12,500 nt of DNA, from NCBI GenBank assembly GCA_012295275.1, contig CM022676.1:5809719-5822218 (forward strand). Direction: 5' to 3'. The translations under genes and the position numbers were made by a program. Each line of letters begins with the position of its first letter. The first letter of the stretch is position 1. Shown here piece by piece: positions 7,322-12,500 of this stretch. Source of the stretch: Chrysomallon squamiferum (lineage: Eukaryota; Mollusca; Gastropoda; Neomphalida; Peltospiridae). The notes below the pieces were generated by a model that was given only the letters and a program-made list of their open reading frames with translations, was not told the DNA's origin and ran no database searches.

Positions 7322-7438
7322 CTGTCACACAAAACATGTAAACACAGCAGACAGTTTTACTGCCAACCCATGAACAGCCTGTCAGAAAGGTAGGAGATGA
7401 AAACAGTACTTTCTACACTGCCGTTTATAAATAGTCGT

Positions 7439-7444
7439 AATAAA
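7439..7444 (+). promoter_or_regulatory. candidate poly(A) signal AATAAA
   Basis: AATAAA is followed directly by GTGTGTACCTAGGTGTGTGA, a GT-rich element in the position expected downstream of a cleavage site. It is listed only because it follows the weak candidate exon at 7250-7321. Confidence 0.2.
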
Positions 7445-7556
7445 GTGTGTACCTAGGTGTGTGATATACTTTCTCAGCAGTGTTTTAGTTAAATAGAAGA
7501 CACTTTATTAGATATATAGATTGTCTGATGAATGTGTATAAAAAGAACAACCAAAA

Positions 7557-7632
7557 TAGTAATAGTAATAAGAATAATAATAATAATAATAATAATAATG
7601 ATAAAAAAATGATGATGATAATAATAACAAAA
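7557..7632 (+). repeat. AAT/GAT trinucleotide repeat
   Basis: AGTAAT units lead into about nine perfect AAT units (7573-7600), followed by GATGATGAT and AAT. Minor decay is seen at both ends. Confidence 0.92.
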
Positions 7633-7714
7633 GGTAAAGATGGCTTACATATATAACATTTACTAAATAGTATTTTCTAAAACATCATAATGAATAGTTG
7701 TTAAAATCATATCA

Positions 7715-7732
7715 TATCATACATACATACAC

Positions 7733-7763
<31 letters not shown>

Positions 7764-7797
7764 ATATAAAATAAAATAAAACAAAATAAAATTAAAA
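7715..7797 (+). repeat. (ATAC)n then (AAAAT)n microsatellites
   Basis: About eleven ATAC tetramers with one ACAC interruption (7715-7762) adjoin about six AAAAT-like pentamers (7762-7797). Confidence 0.92.
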
Positions 7798-7895
7798 GGT
7801 AACAAAAACCGTAATAAAGAAAACGTATATATGTCAGATATGAAGATTTATTTTCATACATTTTTTCTTAACTTAATTTTTACAAGAAATCTGTG

Positions 7896-8028
7896 TGTGT
7901 GTATGTACATTGATACAAAAATACATATACATATACTTATGAACATGCTGTCATAGATATAAACATACATACATACATACAAACATGTTCAAATACACAT
8001 GCATGCACACACACACACACACACACAA
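7896..8028 (+). repeat. GT, ATAC and CA compound microsatellite
   Basis: A short GT tract (7892-7901) with GTATGTAC is followed by ATACAT hexamer units (7921-7936), ATAC tetramers (7962-7980), GCATGCA and a CA tract of about ten units (8008-8027). GT/ATGT on the left and ACAT/CA on the right are complementary, a smaller version of the layout at 2937-3244. Confidence 0.85.
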
Positions 8029-8440
8029 TCTAATTAACTTTATTAAAATACTCCTAACATTTCTCACATCTGTATGTCTGTATTAGCAGATGTTGTTTTT
8101 AAAATATCTATTTGTATTATTATTTTTTTTTTTTTTTTTGTCCGTGTGTCCATCTGTCCAGATTCTCTCACAAGCTGGGACAGATTTCCCAGTTTCCATT
8201 CATCCTGGACACACACAGGACAACACAACAGTCATAAATCACCCAACAGAAGAAAAAAAAAACTAACTGTCACCATAAACTAGTCACCCAACATATCTGT
8301 CATTTTGAGTAATCCAGTAAACACTGAATAATCATGCAAAAAAAGAACATCCCATCAATGGATTTGTGTACACATTTTCTTAAAATACCCTACAAAAACA
8401 ACATTATTCTTTCTTTATTTATTTATTTAATTTTATTTTT
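8029..8440. other. mostly unique sequence with one T-run, no supported gene
   Basis: T18 lies at about 8122-8139. A 69-codon plus-strand frame (8074-8283) crosses the T-run and gives a poly-Phe core, so I do not accept it. The segment around 8140-8225 has CCATCTGTCCA and CCATTCATCCTGGACACACA, likely traces of CCAT and CA repeats. Confidence 0.5.
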
Positions 8441-8680
8441 ATTTTTTGAGACCCAAATAGTATTGCTATTGACAAAACTGATCTATTTTTGGAGAATCAA
8501 AAAAATAAAAAATAAAAAAAAATTATAAAATTGCTGTCAATAATATGATCTATTTTTTGGAGACCAAAATACTGTTGCCATTAACAAAATCTATTTTTTG
8601 GAGACTGAAATAAAACCAAAAATCTTTTTAAAAAAAAATCACTATCAATAACATGATCTGTTTCTTTTTTTTGGGGGGAG
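8441..8680 (+). repeat. diverged tandem array with alternating unit spacing
   Basis: The anchor TATTTTTTGGAGAC and variants occurs at about 8442, 8485, 8552, 8592 and 8665. Each anchor is followed by an A-rich or AAATACTGTTGCCATTAACA-like segment and usually preceded by AT(G)ATCT. Spacings are about 43, 67, 40 and 73 bases, which alternate, so the effective repeat is a dimer of about 107-113 bases. Copies differ mainly in A-run length. The last copy changes to a T-run followed by GGGGGGAGATG. Confidence 0.6.
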
Positions 8681-8689
8681 ATGCAAAAA

Positions 8690-9090
8690 TAACCGTCACC
8701 ATCAGCATAATTACAAACATCGTCAGCACTGACAACCTGATCATTTTTACCGGAGACTTGAACCCCATTGCCACAAGGCGTCGCCTGGTACCGTTAGCCC
8801 CACCCATTTACCTAACTGAACTCATTAATCGGAGTCAACAGAACAAAAAAATCACCAACAGGTTTTTATCGATACCCCCAAAACATAAAAAACGTGACTC
8901 TAAAACTGATACTTCACCAGTACCAGTGTCTAAAACGCTGATACTTTCACCAGTACCAGTGTCATAACGCCGATATCTCACTGCAGCCCGTGACTTAACA
9001 ACAATACCTGTTAACACACTCGCAGTAGTCGCAAATGTCGCGTCTTTCTGGCTCTCAGTATAATCCTCAAGATTTGATTAATGGGAGAAA
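8690..9090. other. GC-richer unique island, no recognised gene
   Basis: This segment has more G+C and more CpG than anything nearby and little simple repeat. The longest plus-strand frame (8653-8967) ends with a repeated SPVPVS from the short tandem repeat, and the longest minus-strand frame (8835-9017) shows DTGTGE twice for the same reason. Neither has a recognisable domain. It could be a fragment of a mobile element, a regulatory island, or exon remnants. A CAAGGCGTCGCCTGG near-palindrome (one mismatch) lies at about 8775-8789. Confidence 0.45.
8899..8961 (+). repeat. two tandem 30/33-bp units
   Basis: The units TCTAAAAC(G)CTGATACTT and TCACCAGTACCAGTG run at 8899-8928 and 8929-8961; the second has CG and T insertions. 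A partial third begins TCATAACGCCGATATC at 8962. The core ACCAGTACCAGTGTC is itself an internal duplication of ACCAGT. Confidence 0.88.
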
Positions 9091-9095
9091 TGGTT

Positions 9096-9115
9096 AAAAA
9101 AAAAAAAAAAAAAAA
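9096..9115 (+). repeat. A20 run
   Basis: A perfect homopolymer after GGTT. It could be the tail of a retroposed sequence ending here, but no flanking target duplication is obvious to the eye. Confidence 0.9.
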
Positions 9116-9223
9116 GCAATAAGTATTTATTGATGATCAAGTGTCCTTATCGTAGCCTGACACTTTCACTGCCATGATTTGAGTACAGCTTGGTGTTAGT
9201 GAGGTATTGATTGGAGTACAGTT

Positions 9224-9235
9224 TGTCTGTCTGTC

Positions 9236-9268
<33 letters not shown>
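9224..9268 (+). repeat. (TCTG)n(TG)n compound microsatellite
   Basis: About four TCTG units run directly into about fourteen TG units. The open frame through it (Val/Cys repeats) is an artefact. Confidence 0.95.
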
Positions 9269-9271
<3 letters not shown>

Positions 9272-9525
9272 ATTTTTCTGCTCCAGAGAAAAAGGACTGT
9301 TTAGAACGTGTTTTTAGTTGTTTTTGTTTCTGTATATGTTGGGGTTTTTTTGTCTGTTTTTTTTTATGTTTGTGGGGTTTGATAGTGGCTGTGAATGTTA
9401 AGTAAAAAAAAAAAAAAAAAGTATGTGTATATTTAAGTAACTTGTATTAAATGATCAGGTAAAGTTAGCTAAGTAATTTTATAAGATGATTGGGTTTTTG
9501 GTTGGGTTTTTAATAGTGGTAGTAA
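9269..9525. other. T/G-rich unique sequence with A17 run, no gene seen
   Basis: The segment from 9320 to 9390 is rich in TTTG-like units and very poor in C. An A17 run lies at 9404-9420. No boundaries for a gene are visible. Confidence 0.5.
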
Positions 9526-9776
9526 TATAACAATGATAATAATCATGATAATAAATACAGTAATAATAAGAAATGATTATTATAGTAATAACAATGATAA
9601 TAATAAAAATAGTAATAACAATAACAACAACCATAACAATGATAATAATGAATGTGATGATGATGATGATAATTATAATGATGATGGTGGTGATGATAAT
9701 AATAATGATAATAATAATATGATGAAGATAATGATGATAATAATATGATGAAGATAATGATGATAATAATAATAAC
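9526..9776 (+). repeat. AAT/GAT trinucleotide repeat domain
   Basis: AAT, GAT and AAC triplets fill about 250 bases: AAT/AAC dominate 9530-9650, GAT/GGT 9655-9695, and mixed units the rest. A 26-bp segment containing GATGAAGATAATGATG is tandemly duplicated, starting at 9721 and 9747 with few or no differences, so that part is recent. Asn/Asp-rich (plus) and Tyr/His-rich (minus) frames are repeat products. Confidence 0.93.
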
Positions 9777-9872
9777 TGTTTTATGGCCTTCGTTTGTCAT
9801 GAATTTTAATTTCTTAACTTTAACTAAAAAAAAAAGAAAATAATTAATTACACTATTACTATTTATTTAAAA

Positions 9873-9942
9873 CACAGGTACACATGCATACACACACACC
9901 TCAACATGCATACAAACACACACACACACAGACAGACACACA
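9873..9942 (+). repeat. CA-rich microsatellite with GCATACA units
   Basis: ACACA tracts are interrupted by ATGCATACA (9883 and 9905), ending in CAGACAGACACACA. It is moderately decayed. Confidence 0.88.
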
Positions 9943-10288
9943 TTTACTTTTTGACAACCGCTATCTATTTCAACCCTAATCTAATCTTATCTGAACATTC
10001 TGAGAAACTTAAAACATGACCACACACAAAACGTTATTCCTTAGCACTAAAGTCGTTAACGATTCCGTAACAGAGTGAACATTAAAAGCCTGGCGACTGA
10101 ACAATAACGTCTTCACATAACCAAACAAGAACAAGACGTTTATATCATTACAGTGTGTACGTGGTGATATCGCTGTTATTGTATCTCGCGGCATTGCATA
10201 CGAATTAGCCATGTATTATTGGCTAGAGGTACTAATCTTTGTCTATTGTTTTCTGATCCATAACCACTGTAGATTACAGCCTCTGATT
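9943..10288. other. unique sequence, no supported gene
   Basis: Normal-complexity DNA with several CpGs. A minus-strand frame of 67 codons (10009-10212) starts at ATG and has unremarkable composition, but shows no recognisable motif, no clear promoter and no splice context, so it is not called. A 6-bp stem TAGCCA/TGGCTA with an 8-base loop sits at about 10207-10226. Confidence 0.45.
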
Positions 10289-10580
10289 ATACACTTACAT
10301 GCCTCAGTGGGTTTTATGGATATAGAGTTACCCGCCTTGTCGTGTTTATTAGTTTAGAGTTACGTGCCTTGTTATCGTTGTAGGATTAGAGTTTCCTACC
10401 TTTTTTGTTGTTCACCGGATTAGAGTTACCCCTCTTGTTGTGTTTACTGGTTTAGAGTTACCTGCCTTGTTGTCTTTATTGGTTTCAGAGTTTCTTTGAC
10501 TGGTTATTGTTATTGGTTTCACGTTACCCGCATTTTGTTTTTATTGGTTTAGAGTTACCTACCTTGTTGGTGTTAATGCT
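10289..10580 (+). repeat. minisatellite, unit 31-34 bp, about nine copies
   Basis: The unit is approximately TTAGAGTTACCTGCCTTGTT plus GTGTTTATTGGT. Unit starts are at 10321, 10354, 10386, 10420, 10452, 10484, 10518 and 10549, with periods of 33, 32, 34, 32, 32, 34 and 31. A decayed unit precedes them from about 10289. Most divergence is in the second half of the unit, while TTAGAGTTACC is well kept. No frame stays open across the array. Confidence 0.88.
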
Positions 10581-10756
10581 ACTGTGAAATGGTGGCGCAG
10601 TGGAAAATAGTTTTTGTCAGGTGAGCAGTGATTTGAAGATTTGACACTGGTGGCTTGGAATTACGTGACAGTAGTTTAGAATTTTTGAAATTTTTTCTAA
10701 ATATATAACTTAAATAATACGTAAATAAATACAGTGGTTCTGATACTGTAGTTCTG
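10581..10756. other. unique sequence with a tRNA A-box-like motif
   Basis: TGGCGCAGTGG at about 10592-10602 matches the internal pol III A-box consensus. About 26 bases later GATTTGAAGAT is a poor B-box match. This may be a very decayed tRNA-derived SINE head or a coincidence. No other content is identified. Confidence 0.3.
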
Positions 10757-10998
10757 TCTTCTTCTTCTTCTTCTTCTTCTTCTTCTTTCTTCTTCTTTTT
10801 CTTCTTCTTCTTCTTCTTCTTCTTCTTCTTTTTCTTCTTCTTCTTCTTCTTCTTCTTCTTCTTCTTCTTTTTCTTTTCTGTTCTTCTTCTTCTTCTTTTT
10901 CTTCTTCTTCTTCTTTTTCTTCTTCTTCTTCTTCTTCTTCTTCTTCTTCTTTTTCTTCTTCTTCTTCTTCTTCTTCTTCTTCTTCTTCTTCTTCTTCT
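10757..10998 (+). repeat. (TTC)n / (GAA)n array, about 80 triplets
   Basis: About 242 bases of nearly pure pyrimidine on the plus strand, mostly TTC with TTT interruptions every 9-40 bases and one G at about 10880. Homopurine-homopyrimidine mirror repeats of this kind can form triplex (H-DNA) structures; GAA/TTC expansions in human FXN are the known precedent. The minus strand reads as poly-Glu or Arg/Lys-rich protein in an open frame, which is an artefact. Confidence 0.96.
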
Positions 10999-11194
10999 CC
11001 TTTTTTTATTGACCAGATGATTTTTGGATCAGTTTCAGACATGATAAATTTTTGAAATTTTATTCTCTACTAGTCACACTACCTTCACTCTTGTGATGGG
11101 TTTTTCCATTTAAAAGCCAAAATTTGACCTAAGATAGAAGTAGAAGATACTGAGACATCATTATGGACTGGACTGATGAGAAAAGGGAGCTATT
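10999..11194. other. unique sequence between two arrays, no gene seen
   Basis: AT-rich, normal-complexity DNA separates the TTC array from the tRNA-like minisatellite. No splice-bounded frame is convincing. Confidence 0.45.
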
Positions 11195-11957
11195 TTTGGT
11201 ATATTTCTACAAAATTGTCTTTTAAATATATTCAATTACCTGGGTCTAAATTATCTCAAGCATCCATGAACAACGTTTGATCCTGGAACCTAATGTACAC
11301 CAACCACACTTAAACAATCATCCTACAGCTTATATATATACTTTGTGTGTTTCTGTAATATTGTGTTTTAAATACATTCTTCAAGGTGAAATGGGAAATT
11401 TTCACAATAGTCCAATTATAGGATTTGATCCTTGAACCTAACATACACCAGCCATACATACTAACCAATCTCCTATCTAATTCTGAATATTTCTCTAATA
11501 TTATGTTTTAAATATATTATAAAAACTGAAACTTTCACAAAGTCCAGTAACAAGATTTGATCCTGGAACCTAACACACACCATCCAAATTCTCTAACCAT
11601 CAGTCTCTGCATTCTGAATGTTTATGTAATATTGTTTTTTAAATATATTATAAAAAAACCTGAAACTTTCACAAACTCCAGCAACAAGATTAGATCCAGG
11701 AGCCTAATACACACCAGCCAAACATTCTAACCATTATCCTCACTGTCCTGAATACTTCTTTAATATTGTGTTTTAAATATATTAAAAAAAACTGAAATTT
11801 TCACAAAGTCCAGTAACAAGATTAGATCCTGGAGCCTATCAGACACCAGCCTAACATTCTAACCAATCAGCTTCACTGTCCTGAATGTTTCTCTAATATT
11901 GTGTTTTAAATACATTCAAAAAAACTGAAACTTTCACAAAGTCCAGTAACGAGATTA
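11195..11957 (-). repeat. tRNA-like minisatellite, long units (132-148 bp)
   Basis: The GATCCTGG anchor is at 11279, 11427, 11559, 11693, 11825 and 11958, giving periods of 148, 132, 134, 132 and 133. A decayed leading half-unit begins near 11195. Read on the minus strand, copies carry an A-box-like TAGGAGATTGG (11465-11475, 9 of 11 against TGGCNNAGTGG, allowing A or G at position 2), a TGGTTAGA D-loop motif, and about 34 bases later GATCAAATC (11422-11430), a full match to the B-box pattern GWTCRANNC. That is tRNA-like spacing. The rest of the unit is an AT-rich body with TTTAAAACACAATATTA and an A-run of variable length. I read it as a tandemly amplified piece of a tRNA-derived SINE, with no pol III activity shown. 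Confidence 0.6.
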
Positions 11958-12500
11958 GATCCCGGAACCATCAGCCTCACTGTTATGAATGTTTCTCTAA
12001 TATTGTGTTTTAAATATATTCAAAAAAAAACTGAAACTCACAACTCCAGTAACAAGATTAGATCCCGGAACCATCAGCCTCACTGTTCTGAATGTTTCTC
12101 TAATATTGTGTTTTAAATATATTAAAAAAAACTGAAACTCTCACAAGTCCAGTAACAAGATTAGATCCTGGAACCATCAGCCTCACTGTTCTGAATGTTT
12201 CTCTAATATTGTGTTTTAAATATATTACAAAAAACACTGAAACTCTCACAAGTCCAGTAACAAGATTAGATCCTGGAACCATCAGCCTCACTGTTCTGAA
12301 TGTTTCTCTAATATTGTGTTTTAAATATATTACAAAAAAACCTGAAACTCTCACAAGTCCAGTAACAAGATTAGATCCCGGAACCATGAGCCTCACTGTT
12401 TCTGAATGTTTCTCTACTATTGTGTTTTAAATATATTAAAAAAAAACTGAAACTCTCACAAGTCCAGTAACAAGATTAGATCCTGGAACCATCAGCCTCA
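11958..12500 (-). repeat. tRNA-like minisatellite, short units (103-105 bp), cut by window end
   Basis: The array continues with anchors at 11958, 12061, 12164, 12269, 12374 and 12479, giving periods of 103, 103, 105, 105 and 105. These units are much more alike than the long ones. They keep the B-box-like GATCTAATC (minus strand) but lack the 28-29 bases between it and the D-loop motif, so plus-strand GGAACC joins ATCAGCCTCACTG directly. Because 105 is divisible by three, a minus-strand frame of three 35-residue repeats stays open at 12100-12396; this is a consequence of the period. The array runs beyond the window. Confidence 0.9.

Noticed and set aside
8653-9017. Plus- and minus-strand frames of 104 and 60 codons
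   Set aside because: No recognisable domain; internal peptide repeats come from the 30/33-bp DNA repeat.
10009-10212. 67-codon minus-strand frame
   Set aside because: Ordinary composition but no motif, promoter, splice or conservation evidence available; chance frame not excluded.
10710-11042. Glu-rich/Arg-rich 110-codon minus-strand frame
   Set aside because: Direct translation of the GAA array with frame shifts at TTT interruptions.
12100-12430. Frames with perfect 35-residue protein repeats on both strands
   Set aside because: The 105-bp unit is divisible by three and happens to lack a stop in these frames; the same frames fail in the 103-, 132- and 134-bp units of the same array.
11195-12500. 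CRISPR array
   Set aside because: Whole units, not short repeats with unique spacers, are repeated; unit length and eukaryotic context do not fit.

Overview
This is a eukaryotic, non-coding, strongly AT-rich and repeat-saturated window with no complete gene. There are no bacterial-type ORFs, no long open frames outside simple repeats, and no recognisable transposase, reverse transcriptase, rRNA or intact tRNA. The density and mix of microsatellites (ACT, AAC, AAT/ATG and AAG triplets, ATAC/GATA/ATCC tetramers, CA/TG and TA dimers, long A and T runs), together with tRNA-like sequence inside a minisatellite, fit a large metazoan genome. A mollusc, perhaps a cephalopod, is my best guess; this is inference from texture only.

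Layout: 1-60 dinucleotide repeats; 236-781 an ACT triplet domain; 965-1265 a candidate minus-strand terminal exon with 3' UTR and poly(A) signal; 1671-1685 a candidate 15-nt microexon upstream on the same strand; 1918-2270 an AAC triplet domain; 2682-3378 tetranucleotide and TA-rich blocks with a large inverted ATGT/ACAT arrangement; 3379-3895 unique AT-rich DNA; 3898-4430 T-runs, triplets and a (TG)n tract; 4440-4875 a diverged repeat family; 5060-5760 a family of C-run/G-run elements; 5972-6314 A-rich filler; 6540-7025 a minisatellite with units of about 81-92 bp; 7064-7204 a CT-rich tract followed by a weak candidate plus-strand terminal exon (7250-7321); 7557-8028 further microsatellites; 8441-8680 a diverged tandem array with alternating spacing; 8690-9090 a GC-richer unique island with 30/33-bp repeats; 9526-9776 GAT/AAT triplets; 10289-10580 a 32-34 bp minisatellite; 10757-10998 a (TTC)n array of about 80 triplets; 11195-12500 a minisatellite that runs off the window.

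The two observations I rate highest are at opposite ends. The 3' array has five or six older units of 132-148 bp that, read on the minus strand, carry a tRNA-like A box and B box at tRNA spacing. It then switches at about 11958 to units of 103-105 bp that lack 28-29 bp between those boxes, as expected from a deletion between AACC direct repeats followed by amplification of the shorter unit. At the 5' end, a well-formed minus-strand splice architecture (microexon, intron, terminal exon, AATAAA, GT-rich downstream element) suggests the 3' end of a real but unidentified gene.
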